Notes: generated by a model from the letters alone, not told the origin. DNA of 64,000 bases from Pseudomonas sp. Tri1 (GCF_017968885.1 NZ_CP072913.1:4510001-4574000); one strand, 5' to 3'. Counted from the first letter of the stretch, positions 15,769-28,600 are shown. Numbers and translations are program-made.

Positions 15769-17151
15769 TCAGTCCGCCAAACGCCAGGTCGTCCCGCCCT
15801 TGCCGTCTTCCAGCACCACGCCCATGGCGGTGAGCTGGTCGCGGATCCGGTCGGATTCGGCCCAGTCCTTGTTGGCCCGCGCGGTCAGGCGCGCCTGGAT
15901 CAATGCGTCGACCTCGGCGGCATCCACACGGCCTTCGGCACCGGCTTGCAGGAATTCGTCAGCCTCAAGCTGCAACACGCCCAGCACGCTGGCCAGCTCC
16001 TTCAGACGCGCCGCCAGCCCCGCCGCCGCATTGAGATCGCTCTCTCGCAGGCGGTTGATCTCGCGCACCATCTCGAACAGCACCGCGCAGGCTTCCGGCG
16101 TGCCGAAGTCGTCGTTCATCACCTCGGTAAAGCGTGCAACGAACGCTTCGCCGCCGGCCGCCGGCACATTCGGCAAGCCTTTCAACGCATGATAGAAACG
16201 CTCCAGGGCACCCTTGGCGTCCTTGAGGTTGTCTTCCGAGTAGTTGATGGCGCTGCGATAGTGGCTCGACACCAGCAGATAACGAATGACTTCCGGGTGG
16301 TACTTTTCCAGCACGTCGCGGATGGTGAAGAAGTTGTTCAAGGACTTGGACATCTTCTCGCCGTTGATCCGGATCATGCCGCAATGCATCCACGCGTTGG
16401 CGTAGGTCTTGCCGGTGGCCGCTTCGCTCTGGGCGATTTCGTTTTCGTGGTGCGGGAACTCCAGGTCGCTGCCACCACCGTGAATATCGAAAGTCTCGCC
16501 CAGGCAGCAGGTAGACATCACCGAGCATTCGATATGCCAGCCCGGACGCCCGGCGCCCCACGGCGACTCCCAGCTCGGCTCGCCCGGCTTGGCAGCTTTC
16601 CACAATACGAAGTCCAGTGGGTCCTGTTTCGACTCATCGACTTCGATGCGCGCACCAATGCGCAGGTCTTCGATCTTCTTGCGCGACAGCTTGCCGTAGC
16701 CCATGAACTTGGCGACGCGGTAATACACGTCGCCATTGCCCGGTGCGTAGGCATAGCCCTTGTCGATCAAGGTCTGGATCATGCTCAGCATGCCAGGAAT
16801 GTGGTCCGTGGCACGGGGTTCCAGGTCCGGCTTGAGGATATTGAGGCGCGCCTCATCCTCGTGCATGGCCTTGATCATGCGCTCGGTCAGCGCATCGTAA
16901 GGCTCGCCGTTTTCGCGGGCACGGTTGATGATCTTGTCTTCGATGTCGGTGATGTTGCGCACGTAGGTCAGGTCATAACCGCTGAATCGCAACCAGCGGG
17001 TCACCAGGTCGAACGCCACCATGCTGCGACCATGGCCAATATGGCAGTAGTCGTACACAGTCATCCCGCAGACATACATGCGGACCTTGTTGCCATCCAG
17101 CGGCTTGAAGACTTCTTTGCTCTTGGTGAGCGTGTTGTAGATCGTAAGCAC
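15769..17151 (-). CDS. cysS: Cysteinyl-tRNA synthetase
   Basis: Class I synthetase that charges tRNA(Cys); 460 residues, full length. It has the HIGH-type motif in [11 protein letters not shown] (about 32-42), zinc ligands including Cys28 and the [10 protein letters not shown] block, and the KMSKSLNNF loop. It starts with GTG (17149-17151) behind AAGGGAAA. It is 21 bases downstream of glnS, so the two synthetases are likely co-transcribed. Confidence 0.96.
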   Translation of the reverse strand: MLTIYNTLTKSKEVFKPLDGNKVRMYVCGMTVYDYCHIGHGRSMVAFDLVTRWLRFSGYDLTYVRNITDIEDKIINRARENGEPYDALTERMIKAMHEDEARLNILKPDLEPRATDHIPGMLSMIQTLIDKGYAYAPGNGDVYYRVAKFMGYGKLSRKKIEDLRIGARIEVDESKQDPLDFVLWKAAKPGEPSWESPWGAGRPGWHIECSVMSTCCLGETFDIHGGGSDLEFPHHENEIAQSEAATGKTYANAWMHCGMIRINGEKMSKSLNNFFTIRDVLEKYHPEVIRYLLVSSHYRSAINYSEDNLKDAKGALERFYHALKGLPNVPAAGGEAFVARFTEVMNDDFGTPEACAVLFEMVREINRLRESDLNAAAGLAARLKELASVLGVLQLEADEFLQAGAEGRVDAAEVDALIQARLTARANKDWAESDRIRDQLTAMGVVLEDGKGGTTWRLAD

Positions 17152-17172
17152 AGGGTTTCCCTTAAGACTTGA

Positions 17173-18870
<1,698 letters not shown>

Positions 18871-19120
18871 AGGATCCTTGAACATACAAGTGCGCGGCCG
18901 GGTGCGGCCTGATAAATCAAAGCCCGTATCATAGCCGATGCTGTCAAGCAGCTGACAGGCCAGGTCGGTAAACGATTGAATTTAATCGACGACCAGATGA
19001 AAAACAGCCTCGAAATTCGTGCCTGGCGCGCTAAACTGCCCAGCCTGGCCCATTAGCGGCCAGACCGGTTGCGGGCATCACAGCCCCAAAACCCACGAAT
19101 TCCTTGAAAGAGTACCGATC

Positions 19121-19624
19121 ATGACCCAAGTCAAACTGACCACCAACCACGGCGACATCGTCCTGGAACTGAACGCTGAGAAAGCGCCGCTGACCGTTGC
19201 CAACTTCGTTGAATACGTCAAGGCCGGCCACTACGAAAACACCGTGTTCCACCGTGTCATCGGTAACTTCATGATCCAGGGCGGCGGTTTCGAGCCAGGC
19301 ATGAAAGAAAAGAAAGACAAGCGCCCAAGCATCCAGAACGAAGCCGACAACGGCCTGCCGAATGAAAAGTACAGCGTCGCCATGGCCCGCACCATGGAGC
19401 CGCATTCGGCCTCCGCACAGTTTTTCATCAACGTGGCGGACAACAGCTTCCTCAACCACAGCAGCAAGACCACCCAGGGCTGGGGCTATGCCGTGTTCGG
19501 CAAAGTGGTTGAAGGCACCGACGTGGTCGACAAGATCAAAGGCGTCTCCACCACTTCCAAGGCCGGCCACCAGGACGTCCCTGCAGAAGACGTGATCATC
19601 GAGAAAGCCGAGATCATTGAGTGA
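19121..19624 (+). CDS. ppiB: Cytoplasmic peptidyl-prolyl cis-trans isomerase B
   Basis: A 167-residue cyclophilin without a signal peptide. The active-site blocks are [24 protein letters not shown] and [11 protein letters not shown]. It speeds up proline isomerisation during protein folding. The start at 19121 ([11 protein letters not shown]) follows GAAAGAG. Its stop overlaps the GTG start of lpxH by four bases, a pairing common in Pseudomonas. The region 18871-19120 upstream holds the divergent ppiB and glnS promoters. Confidence 0.95.
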   Translation: MTQVKLTTNHGDIVLELNAEKAPLTVANFVEYVKAGHYENTVFHRVIGNFMIQGGGFEPGMKEKKDKRPSIQNEADNGLPNEKYSVAMARTMEPHSASAQFFINVADNSFLNHSSKTTQGWGYAVFGKVVEGTDVVDKIKGVSTTSKAGHQDVPAEDVIIEKAEIIE

Positions 19625-20370
19625 TACTGCTGATTTCAGATTTGCATCTGGAAGAGGAGCGCCCGGACATTACCCGGGCGTTTCTGGATTTACTCGCCAC
19701 ACGCGCCCGCTCGGCGCAAGCGTTGTACATCCTGGGCGATTTTTTCGAAGCCTGGATTGGCGACGATGCCATGACGCCGTTCCAGCGTTCCATCTGCCAG
19801 GCCCTGCGCGAATTGAGCGACAGCGGCACGGCCATTTTCCTGATGCACGGCAATCGCGACTTCATGCTGGGGCAGGCCTTCTGCAAAGCGGCCGGCTGCA
19901 CCCTGCTCAAGGACCCGAGTGTCGTGCAGTTCAACGGCGAGCCGGTGCTGCTGATGCACGGCGACAGCCTCTGCACCCGCGACGAAGGCTACATGAAACT
20001 GCGGCGCTGGCTGCGCAACCCGCTCACGCTGTTCATCCTGCGCCACCTGCCGCTGGCCAGCCGCCGCAAACTGGCGCGCAAACTGCGCAGCGAAAGCCGC
20101 ACGCAGACGCGGATGAAAGCCAATGACATCGTCGACGTCACGCCCGAAGAGATCCCGCGGATCATGCAGCAATACGGCGTGAAGACCCTGATCCACGGCC
20201 ACACCCATCGCCCCGCCATCCACAAGCTGCAACTGGGCGAACACGCCGCCCGGCGCATCGTGCTGGGGGATTGGGACAAGCAAGGCTGGGCGCTGCAGGT
20301 GGATGAGCAAGGGTTTGCGTTGGCGCCGTTTGGTTTTGGCAATGCGCAGTTGGCGTTGCCAAGCCATTAA
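19621..20370 (+). CDS. lpxH: UDP-2,3-diacylglucosamine diphosphatase
   Basis: Removes UMP from UDP-2,3-diacylglucosamine to give lipid X, the fourth step of lipid A synthesis, at the inner membrane. It has 249 residues and the calcineurin-like metallophosphoesterase motifs: SDLHLE (Asp7, His9), [21 protein letters not shown] and HGHTHRP. It starts with GTG at 19621, overlapping the ppiB stop by four bases (GTGA). Confidence 0.95.
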   Translation: MILLISDLHLEEERPDITRAFLDLLATRARSAQALYILGDFFEAWIGDDAMTPFQRSICQALRELSDSGTAIFLMHGNRDFMLGQAFCKAAGCTLLKDPSVVQFNGEPVLLMHGDSLCTRDEGYMKLRRWLRNPLTLFILRHLPLASRRKLARKLRSESRTQTRMKANDIVDVTPEEIPRIMQQYGVKTLIHGHTHRPAIHKLQLGEHAARRIVLGDWDKQGWALQVDEQGFALAPFGFGNAQLALPSH

Positions 20371-20386
20371 AGAACCCATGAGATCC

Positions 20387-20478
20387 CTGTGGGAGCGAGC
20401 TTGCTCGCGATAGCGATGTGTCAGTCGACATCAACGTTGACTGTCATGCCGCTATCGCGAGCAAGCTCGCCCCCACAG
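20387..20478. repeat. REP doublet (REPIN), intact copy
   Basis: Inverted CTGTGGGAGCGAGC and GCTCGCCCCCACAG arms, with one T-to-C change in the right arm; 92 bases in all. It lies between the convergent lpxH and emrB genes. Confidence 0.9.
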
Positions 20479-20500
20479 TGGATTGCATTTCACTTCTGAA

Positions 20501-22030
20501 TCAGTGCCCCGCCGACGCAGGCCCCGCCTTCGCCGCAAACGGCGGCTTCGCCAGCCACACCAGCACAATCAAACCCATGAACGCCCAGCCCAGCAGCGTG
20601 AAGTAATCCACGGTGGAGAGCATGTACGCCTGGCTGGTGAGGACCTGGTCAAGCCGGGCATAGGCCGGTGTGCTCGCGCCGCCGAGCTGGTTGAGCGCCT
20701 CGCGGGTGGCCGGTTCGAAGGTGCTGATGCTTTCGCTCAGGTAGGCATGGTGCTGATCGGCGCGGCGGATCCAGATCCAGGTGGTCAGGGATGCGGCGAA
20801 GCTGCCGCCCAGGGTCCGCAGGAACGTCGCCAGCCCGGCGCCGTCGGCAATCTGGTGCGGCGGCAGGTCCGACATCAGGATGCTCAGGGTCGGCATGAAA
20901 AACAGCGCCACGCCGATGCCCATGAACAATTGCACCAAGGCGATGTGCTGGAAATCCACCTCGTTGGTGAACCCGGCGCGCATGAAGCAGCTCAGACCGA
21001 TGGCCAGAAACGCCAAGCCGGCCAACAGACGCAGGTCGAACCGGTGGGCGTACTTGCCGACAAAGGGCGACATCAACACCGGCAGGATGCCGATGGGCGC
21101 CACCGCCAACCCGGCCCAGGTGGCTGTGTAACCCATCTGGGTCTGCAACCATTGCGGCAGGATCAGGTTGATGCCGAAGAAGCCGGCATACCCCCCCACC
21201 AGGACGATGGTGCCGATGCGGAAGTTGCGGTAGGCGAACAGCCGCAGATTGACCACCGGATGACGGTCGGTCATTTCCCAGATCACGAACACCGCCAGGG
21301 CAATCAGCGAAATCACCGCGCCAATGATGATGAAGTTCGACTCGAACCAGTCCAGGTCGTTGCCCTTGTCGAGGATCACCTGGAGCGCACCGACCCCGAT
21401 GATCAGGCTGATCAAGCCGACGTAATCCATCGGTTGGTAGCTGGTGACGACCGGCCGCGCCTTGAGCTGCTGACGCACCACCATCACCGCAAAGACCCCG
21501 ATGGGCACATTGATGAAGAAGATCCACGGCCAGCTGTAGCTGTCGGTGATCCAGCCACCGAGGATGGGCCCGGCAATTGGCGCTACCACCGTGACCATCG
21601 CCAGCAACGCCAGGGCCATGCCGCGCCTGGCCGGTGGGTACACGGCAATCAGCAAGGTCTGGGTCATCGGGTACAACGGCCCGGCCACCAACCCCTGGAG
21701 CACGCGAAAACCAATCAGCTCCGGCATCGAGGTGGAAATGCCGCACAGGAACGAGGCGAGCACGAACAGCATCGTCGCCCACAAAAACAGCTTCACCTCG
21801 CCAAACCGACGGCTGAGCCAGCCGGTCAGCGGCAGCGCGATGGCGTTGCTCACCGCGAACGAGGTAATGACCCAGGTGCCCTGCTCCGAACTCACGCCCA
21901 GGTTGCCGGAAATCGTCGGCAAGGCGACGTTGGCAATGGTGGTGTCGAGCACTTGCATGAACGTCGCCAGCGACAGCCCGATGGTGCTGAGCAACAGGCT
22001 GGGCGGCGTGAAAGACGCGTTATTGCTCAT
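20501..22030 (-). CDS. emrB: DHA2-family drug:H+ antiporter, EmrB-like
   Basis: A 509-residue major facilitator protein with about 14 membrane segments. The DHA2 motif LDTTIANVALPTI (about 29-41) and the SWPWIFFINVPIG block (about 166-178) are present. It should export hydrophobic compounds across the inner membrane together with the adaptor EmrA and the outer-membrane channel encoded upstream. It is the last gene of marR-nodT-emrA-emrB and is separated from emrA by 196 bases holding a REP doublet. Confidence 0.92.
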   Translation of the reverse strand: MSNNASFTPPSLLLSTIGLSLATFMQVLDTTIANVALPTISGNLGVSSEQGTWVITSFAVSNAIALPLTGWLSRRFGEVKLFLWATMLFVLASFLCGISTSMPELIGFRVLQGLVAGPLYPMTQTLLIAVYPPARRGMALALLAMVTVVAPIAGPILGGWITDSYSWPWIFFINVPIGVFAVMVVRQQLKARPVVTSYQPMDYVGLISLIIGVGALQVILDKGNDLDWFESNFIIIGAVISLIALAVFVIWEMTDRHPVVNLRLFAYRNFRIGTIVLVGGYAGFFGINLILPQWLQTQMGYTATWAGLAVAPIGILPVLMSPFVGKYAHRFDLRLLAGLAFLAIGLSCFMRAGFTNEVDFQHIALVQLFMGIGVALFFMPTLSILMSDLPPHQIADGAGLATFLRTLGGSFAASLTTWIWIRRADQHHAYLSESISTFEPATREALNQLGGASTPAYARLDQVLTSQAYMLSTVDYFTLLGWAFMGLIVLVWLAKPPFAAKAGPASAGH

Positions 22031-22103
22031 TGCGAAAATCCTATGAAGCGAAACGGATATGACAAAGTTCGCGGAAAAGTCCCAGTGGGATGAGGGACAA
22101 AAA

Positions 22104-22195
22104 CTGTGGGAGCGAGCCTGCTCGCGATGGCGGCGTGTCAGTCGCCATCAACATTGGCTGATCCGCCGCTATCGCGAGCAGGCTCGCTCCCACAG
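22104..22195. repeat. REP doublet inside the efflux operon
   Basis: Standard arms (CTGTGGGAGCGAGCCTGCTC ... GAGCAGGCTCGCTCCCACAG), 92 bases. It lies between emrA and emrB, which are otherwise in one operon. It could lower or stabilise parts of the transcript. Confidence 0.92.
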
Positions 22196-22226
22196 GTTCA
22201 AGCAGTGACTGACAATCCGTTGATCC

Positions 22227-23426
22227 TCAGCGCTGGGCAGTCTTGCTGGCAACCGCGCTGTTTTCGTGGATCAGCCGCGTGATCATCGCGTCAGCGTCGG
22301 CCAGTTGGCGGTCGTAGACCTGGGTGCTGAACGAGGCTTTTTGCGGCGGCTGCTGGGCCAGTACCGGGCCGCTCTGGTCGTGCAGGTTGACGCTGACCTG
22401 GGTCGACAGGCCAACCCGCAGCGGATGCTTGGCCAGTTCCTGGGCATTGACATGAATGCGCACCGGCACCCGCTGGACGATCTTGATCCAGTTACCAGTG
22501 GCGTTCTGCGCCGGCAGCAAGGCAAACGCACTGCCGGTCCCGGCACCGAGGCTGTCGATGGTGCCGCTGTATTTCACATCGCTGCCGTACAGATCAGCTT
22601 CGATGTCCACCGGCTGACCGATGCGCATGTCACGCAACTGGGTTTCCTTGAAGTTGGCGTCGATCCACAGCTGATCCAACGGGATCACCGCCATCAGCGC
22701 CGTGCCCGGTTGCACCCGTTGGCCCAGTTGCACGGTGCGCTTGGCAACATAACCGGTGACCGGCGCGATCAAGGTGCTGCGGGCGTTGGCCAGGTAGGCC
22801 TGGCGCACTTGCGCGGCGGCGGACTGCACGTCGGGATGGGACGACACCACCGTGTCATCCACCAGGGCGCTGGTGGTCTTGAGCTGTTGCCGGGCATTGG
22901 CCAGGGCGTTCTGCGCCGAGGTCAGGTCGTCGCGGGCGTGGGACAGTTCTTCCTGGGAAATCGCCCCGCCGGCCGCGAGATTTTTACGCCGGTTGTAGTT
23001 TTCCTGGGCCTTCTGTACCTCGGCCTCTTGCGCGTTGACCTGCGCCCGCATGCCGTCGACGTTGCTGTACAAGCCACGCACCTGGCGCACGGTACGGGCC
23101 AGGTTGGCCTGGGCACTTTGCAACCCGACCTGGGCATCGTTCGGATCGAACTGCACGAGCACCTGGCCCTCACGTACCAGGTCACCGTCGTCGGCGCCGA
23201 TACTCACCACAGTACCGGTGACCAGCGGCGTGATTTCCACCACATTGCCGTTCACATAGGCATCGTCGGTGCTTTCGCTCCAGCGACCATACAGCTCATG
23301 CCAGCCCCAGACGCCGAGGCCCGAGAGAATGACGATCAGCGTCAGTGTCACCAACATGACCTTGCGCTTGCGTGGGTTGCTGCTGTCCTGCGCATTTTCG
23401 GTTTGAGTCGTTTCGGCAGTGGCCAT
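22227..23426 (-). CDS. emrA: EmrA-like membrane-fusion (HlyD-family) efflux adaptor
   Basis: A 399-residue periplasmic adaptor with one N-terminal membrane anchor (about 25-43), the biotinyl-lipoyl block ESTDDAYVNGNVVEITPLVTGTV, a long alpha-helical hairpin (about 105-200) and a beta-barrel region (VTGYVAKRTVQLGQRVQPG). It links EmrB to the outer-membrane factor. The start at 23426 (MATAETTQ) follows GAGGT; a longer reading to 23504 would overlap the upstream gene. The gap to that gene is 16 bases. Confidence 0.92.
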   Translation of the reverse strand: MATAETTQTENAQDSSNPRKRKVMLVTLTLIVILSGLGVWGWHELYGRWSESTDDAYVNGNVVEITPLVTGTVVSIGADDGDLVREGQVLVQFDPNDAQVGLQSAQANLARTVRQVRGLYSNVDGMRAQVNAQEAEVQKAQENYNRRKNLAAGGAISQEELSHARDDLTSAQNALANARQQLKTTSALVDDTVVSSHPDVQSAAAQVRQAYLANARSTLIAPVTGYVAKRTVQLGQRVQPGTALMAVIPLDQLWIDANFKETQLRDMRIGQPVDIEADLYGSDVKYSGTIDSLGAGTGSAFALLPAQNATGNWIKIVQRVPVRIHVNAQELAKHPLRVGLSTQVSVNLHDQSGPVLAQQPPQKASFSTQVYDRQLADADAMITRLIHENSAVASKTAQR

Positions 23427-23442
23427 GACAAGTACCTCGAAA

Positions 23443-24912
23443 TCAGTTATTCGGCGTGGTGGAGGCCGGGGTGGCCGAAGCCAGGGTCTCGGTCTGGAAA
23501 CCACCGCCCAGGGCCTGCATCAGCTGGATCGACAAATCGATCTGTTCGGCATTCAGGTTCGCCAGTTGGCGCTGGGACTGGAGCAGTTGCTGCTCGATGC
23601 TCAGCACGTCCAGGTAATTACCGATGCCCGAGCCATAACGCTGGACCACGGTGTCGTAGGAGTTGCGGGCAATATCGGTGGCGTGTTGCTGGGCACCGAT
23701 CTGCCGCGCGATGTCTCGCAATTGGTTAATGGTGTCGCTGACATCCCCAAGGGCCTTGACCAGGCTCTTGTTGTATTGCGCCACCGCCAGGTCGTAATCG
23801 GCGTCCCGGGCATCCAGGTCCGCCCGCAGGCGGCCGCCATCGAAGATCGGCAGCGACACCGTCGGCGCCACGTTGAAGAAGCGGCTGGCCGAACCGAACA
23901 TCGCATCGCCCAGCAGCGACCGTACCCCCGCCGCCGCGCTCAGGTTGAGGTTGGGGTAGAAGTTGGTCTTGCCGGCCTCGATGTCCTTGCTTGCCGCCTC
24001 GACCCGCCAGCGCGCCGCGACCAAGTCCGGACGCCGTCCCAGCAATTCGGCCGGCAGGTTCGACGGCAAGGCCACCGCGCTGGCTTGCAGCACGTTGGGC
24101 CGGGCGATTTCATTGCCGCGATCCGGACCTTTGCCCAGCAGCACCGCCAAGGCGATTTTCGCGCTTTGCAGGCGTTTCTCCGCGTCTATGCGGGTCGCGT
24201 CGGCACTGGCTTCCAGGCTTTCGGTCTGCTGGAACTGATATTCGCTGTCGATCCCGGCGTTGAGGCGGCGCTTGCCCAGGTCGAGCATCTGCCGGGTACG
24301 CTTGAGGTCCTCGGCGGCCAGGTCATAAATAATGTGGGCCTGGCCGAGGTCGCTATAGGCCCGCGCCACGTCGGCGGCCAGGGTCAGTTGTGCGGCCTGG
24401 CGATCGATTTCAGCGGCGCGGGCCTGGCCCAGGGCCGCTTCCCAGGCAGCGCGCTGGCCGCCCCAGAGGTCAAAGTTGTAATTGAAATCCACACCCAGCG
24501 TTCGCAAGGTACTGTAGGCGCCGCCCTGCCCTTGCGGGTCTTGGTCACGGGACAGACGCGAACGGCTGGCGCCGCCACTGGCATCCAGGGTCGGCAGGCG
24601 CGCGGCATTGGCGGCATAGGCTGCGGCACTGGCCTGATGCACTCGGGCGCTGGCGATCTGCATGTCTGGGCTGTCGCGCAGGGCTTCGCGGATCAAACCG
24701 TCGAGCTGCGGGTCGCCGAGGCTTTTCCACCAGTCGCTTTTCGGCCACGAGGCTGGCGACAACGTGACCCCGTTCAGGGATTGCCCGGCCTTGAGGCTCT
24801 GGGCTTCAAGGCTGACCCCTTCGGTCTTCAGACCGCTGTAGCTGGCACAGCCGGCCAGGCTCATCGCCAACAGCACCAAGCTCAAGCGGGCACGCAAGGT
24901 TTTACGAATCAT
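23443..24912 (-). CDS. Outer-membrane efflux lipoprotein, NodT/OprM type
   Basis: A 489-residue trimeric outer-membrane channel with lipobox LAGC (Cys22) and two repeated OEP domains. Typical blocks are SLGDPQLDGLIREALRDSPDMQIA, GRRPDLVAARWRVEAA and DLAVAQYNKSLVKALGDVSD. It completes a three-part pump with EmrA and EmrB. Its start overlaps the marR stop by four bases (ATGA). Confidence 0.92.
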   Translation of the reverse strand: MIRKTLRARLSLVLLAMSLAGCASYSGLKTEGVSLEAQSLKAGQSLNGVTLSPASWPKSDWWKSLGDPQLDGLIREALRDSPDMQIASARVHQASAAAYAANAARLPTLDASGGASRSRLSRDQDPQGQGGAYSTLRTLGVDFNYNFDLWGGQRAAWEAALGQARAAEIDRQAAQLTLAADVARAYSDLGQAHIIYDLAAEDLKRTRQMLDLGKRRLNAGIDSEYQFQQTESLEASADATRIDAEKRLQSAKIALAVLLGKGPDRGNEIARPNVLQASAVALPSNLPAELLGRRPDLVAARWRVEAASKDIEAGKTNFYPNLNLSAAAGVRSLLGDAMFGSASRFFNVAPTVSLPIFDGGRLRADLDARDADYDLAVAQYNKSLVKALGDVSDTINQLRDIARQIGAQQHATDIARNSYDTVVQRYGSGIGNYLDVLSIEQQLLQSQRQLANLNAEQIDLSIQLMQALGGGFQTETLASATPASTTPNN

Positions 24913-25382
24913 TTGTCCCCCATTCGCAGCACTGTGATGGGATCACCGGCGGCGAGCAGAATTTTCTTGAGGATCTGTTCGAGGGCTTGCAGCTCCTCGC
25001 GGCTGATGGCGCTGGCCAACTGGTTCATGGCGTCGGCACCGATGTACGGCAGGCGATCGGCGAGGGCCTGGCCCGCTTCGGTCAGCACCAGTCGCACTTG
25101 CCGGCGGTCTTCGGCCGAACGTTGGCGAACCAGGAAACCTTTCTGCTCCAGGCGATCGAGCATCCGCGTCATTGAGCCGCTGTCCAGGGACAGGTACCGG
25201 CACAGCTCGGCCGGCGTGTCGATGCCGTGCTGGGCCATGATGATCAACACCTTGAACTGCGCGGCGGTGATCCCGACCGGCTCCATGTGGGTATCGATGA
25301 TCCGGTCCTTGAGCAGCGCGGCGCGGCCGAGCAGCATGCCGAGCTGGCAATTGTGGAATTCGTCTGGGGTGAAATGCTTCAT
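24909..25382 (-). CDS. MarR-family repressor of the efflux operon
   Basis: A 157-residue winged-helix regulator. The DNA-binding core is visible as TPAELCRYLSLDSGSMTRMLDRLEQKGFLVRQRSAEDRRQVRLVLTEAG in separate blocks (about 65-115). It is the first gene of marR-nodT-emrA-emrB. A matching operator lies inside its own promoter, so it should repress the operon and be released by drug-like ligands. The ligand is unknown. EmrR/MprA is the closest functional analogue. Confidence 0.93.
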   Translation of the reverse strand: MKHFTPDEFHNCQLGMLLGRAALLKDRIIDTHMEPVGITAAQFKVLIIMAQHGIDTPAELCRYLSLDSGSMTRMLDRLEQKGFLVRQRSAEDRRQVRLVLTEAGQALADRLPYIGADAMNQLASAISREELQALEQILKKILLAAGDPITVLRMGDK

Positions 25383-25392
25383 CTGACCACCG

Positions 25393-25451
25393 TTTGCTGC
25401 CTAGGCAGTGAATGTATGTCGAGATATTACTGCTTAGGCAGCAAATGTCAA
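25393..25451 (-). promoter_or_regulatory. MarR operator pair within the efflux promoter
   Basis: On the minus strand, -35 TTGACA (25446-25451) and -10 TAATAT (25424-25429) are 16 bases apart. The spacer is filled exactly by TTTGCTGCCTAAGCAG. A second half-matching copy, CTGCCTAGGCAGCAAA, lies at 25393-25408 downstream of the -10. The two copies are inverted relative to each other, and each holds a CTGCYTAGGCAG palindrome. Binding would block RNA polymerase at both places. Confidence 0.88.
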
Positions 25452-25498
25452 ACAAATAGATAGGCTGCTATGTACTAACAGACAAAATGCAGACAGAC

Positions 25499-25590
25499 CT
25501 GTGGGAGCGAGCTTGCTCGCGATAGCGGTGGATCAGCCAACATGGATGTCAACTGACATACCGCTATCGCGAGCAAGCTCGCTCCCACAG
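25499..25590. repeat. REP doublet (REPIN), intact copy
   Basis: CTGTGGGAGCGAGC and GCTCGCTCCCACAG arms, 92 bases. It lies between the tamB stop (17 bases away) and the efflux promoter, so it probably also marks the 3' end of the tamA-tamB transcript. Confidence 0.92.
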
Positions 25591-25606
25591 GGTTTGGGGG
25601 GAAGGT

Positions 25607-28600
25607 TTAGAAATCGCGCTTGTAGAAAATATCCAACGAACTGGCGACGCCGCTGGCAGCTTCGAGGTAGACCTTCTTGCTGAGTTTGTAGCGCAGGGCA
25701 ATGGTGTTGGCCGGTTCGAACACGCCGACGCCGTAGCGCAGGCTGAGTTTTTCCGAGAGGTTGCCGCTGGCCACCACGCTGGTGGTATCGCCGCTGCCCT
25801 GGGTGTCGAGCTGGAAGTCCTCGATCCCCAGGTTATTGGCCAGGCTGGTGGTCACTCCCGAGCTGCCCATCAGCCCCAGGCCCAACGCTGCCTGGGCGAG
25901 CATGTTGTTGTCCTCGCCCGTGGTGCTCAGCGGTCGGCCCAACACCAGGTAAGACAATGCCTGCTCCTGGCTCATGGCCGGCTCCGAGAAAATCTGCGTG
26001 GTCGGCTGCTCGGCGCTGCCGCTCAAGCGAATACCGGCGATTACGTCGTCGGTCTGGCGGATCGCTTCGATGTCCAGGTAAGGCTGGTCGATGGGCCCGG
26101 CGAACAACAGCCGCGCCCGACGCACCGTCAGCCGTTGTCCGTAGGCCCGGTAGCGACCGTCGTTGAGCCAGAGCTCACCGCGGGTGTCCATGTTGTCGCC
26201 GATGTGTACCTGCCCTTGCACGTTGGCCGTCAGGCCGAAGCCTGAAAAGGCGAGTTTTTCCTGGCCGACGATCACATCGATGTCCATCGCCATGGCGATC
26301 GGCGTCGTGCCTTCTTCAGTCTGGTGGCCGACGATCACCGTGTCATCCGACACCTTGACGGTCGAGGGCGGCAATTCGCGGATGGTGATCTCGCCTTTGG
26401 GTATCAGGACCTTGCCGGCGATGGAAAGCCGCTCGCCCTGCATCGTGATAGTGAGGTCGGGCGCCACGTCCAGCACTGCATAAGGCTCGACGGTGACCGG
26501 CAGTTGCGAACCCTTGAGGGCCAGGTTCATGGACAGGGCCTCGCCCCAACCGATGTTGCCACTCAGGCTGCCCTGCCCGCTCTTGCCACTTTTCCAGTCG
26601 CCGTTGAGCCGTACCGTTTCACCGGCAATCATGGCCCGCACCTGCAGGGCTTCGAGGCTGACCGGCAATTCCGGGCCAGACACTTCGCCGTCACTGAGCA
26701 CCAGGTTGCCGTTGACTTGGGGCGCGAGCAAACCACCGGACAACGTCCCGCTGCCGTTCAAATGGCCGGTCAGGGTTTCCACCATCGGCACAAACGGCCG
26801 GGCCACCGACAGGTCCAAGCCGGTCAGGCGGAACGAGCCAGTCAGCGGCTTGCTGGCCGGCAGCGGATTGATCTGTGCCTGGAGCATCAGCTCACCGAGC
26901 TTAGCGCCGACGAAATTCAGGTGGGTGTCGATGCGCTTGGGGGTCAGGCGACTGTCCAGCGTCAAAGTCTGGTATGGGAAGTCCACCCAGTGCTCGTTGT
27001 CGCGCGCCTTGTCTCGAATCCGTAAGGTTCCGCCACTGGCATCCACCAGGATCCGCCCACTCGGGCCGCTGGCCGGCAGGTCCAATTGCAGGTCAGCGTT
27101 GAGCTGGCCCTGCCAGGCAAAATCCTTGGGCATCCACTGGGCCAGGCTTTCGATGGGAAATTGCTTGAGGTGATAACGCAGCTTCGGTTCCGGCATCAGG
27201 CGCTGGTCTTCACCACACAGGCTGGCCGGGCCGGAACGCCAACAGTGAGCGCCCACGTTGAGCGTGCCATTGGCCAGGCGCTCCAGCTTCGCCGGGGCTT
27301 GCAGGCGCCAGGCTTGACCGCCGACCTGCACCTCGCCGCTGGCCAAACGCCCGCGCCAGTTGCCCTGGTCGAGGGCGCCATCGAGCGCCAGAGTGGTGTC
27401 GAGCTGCGGCCCTTGCAGGTCCAAGGTGAGTTTTTGCTGCTTGATATCGCCCTGCCCGCTGACCGTGAGCACACCTAGAGAGGTTTCGCCGGCGCGGATG
27501 CCGCTGGCCTTGAGATCGACTTTTCCCCGTTGCGCACTGTCGAGGGTCGCGTCCAGGTTCAGGCTTTGCAGGCGATTGTCCTGGAACGCCAATTGCGAGC
27601 CTTGCAGGCCGAGCTTGCCTTGCGGAGCCTTCAACGTCCCGGCCACATCGATACGGCCCATGACTTGGCCGCGCAACTGCGGCCAGAGCTGGGCCAGGCG
27701 CGCGAGCTTGATGTCGACCTGGCCGGTGAGTTTCTGTTGCAGGCTGCCGGTGCCGTTGATGCGGTTATCCCCCAGGCGGATGTCCAGGGCGCTGAGGTTC
27801 CACTGCTCGCCGGCGCCGCTGGCCTTGGCCTGGAACAGCGCCGGTTGCCCGCGCAGCTTGCCCTTGAGGTCGAGGTCGGCATCGAGGCTGAGACTGTCGT
27901 CCTTCAGCGACCCTTTGCTGCGCAACGGCCCGGCCAGGGTGCCGGGCAGTTCACCAAGCCAGTACGCCGGGTTGATGGCCGACAACTCCAGCGCCGTATC
28001 CCAGGCGATGCCCTCGGCAAATTGCAGGTCCAGGTGCCCTGCGGCCTTGCCCTGCCCGGCCGCGAGCTCAAGCTGCGGCAAATGGATTTGCGTCAAGTCG
28101 CCGCTGAACGGGCTGCCCAGGTTGAAGGCCCCGGCGGGTCCGTCCAAGGCAGCCTGGAAATTTCCCAGGTATTGACCATCGGTGTACGAGACTTCGCCAC
28201 TGAAACTGCGCAACGTCACCTGCGGCTCGTCAATCAGCGGATAGAGGCGATGCCAGGGGAAATCCAGCCAGGCGATTTTCGCCTCGGCGCTAAGGCCTTC
28301 GCGCCAGTCCAACTGGCCGGTGAGTTTCAGGCTTTGCTGGTCGCCGGCGTCAAGGTCCAGACCGGCGATCTGTGCACCATTGGCATCCACCTTGCCTTGC
28401 AGCAGCAACGCTACCGGTCCCTTTTCGGCAGGCAGCGTGGCCTTGCCGAGCAGTTGATAGCCGTTCTTCAGGTCGCCTTCGCCGGTCAGTTCCAGCTGAT
28501 TGAGCATCAGGGTGTCGGGCAGGTCGGCACTGGCCTTGAAGCCGTCAGCGGTGATGCGCACCTTGGCCGGCAGGTTGTCCGCCAACGGTTGCAGCTCACC

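Noticed and set aside
23419..25386. 655-codon open frame opposite nodT and marR
   Set aside because: The minus strand carries a clear efflux operon with overlaps; this frame is an antisense artefact.
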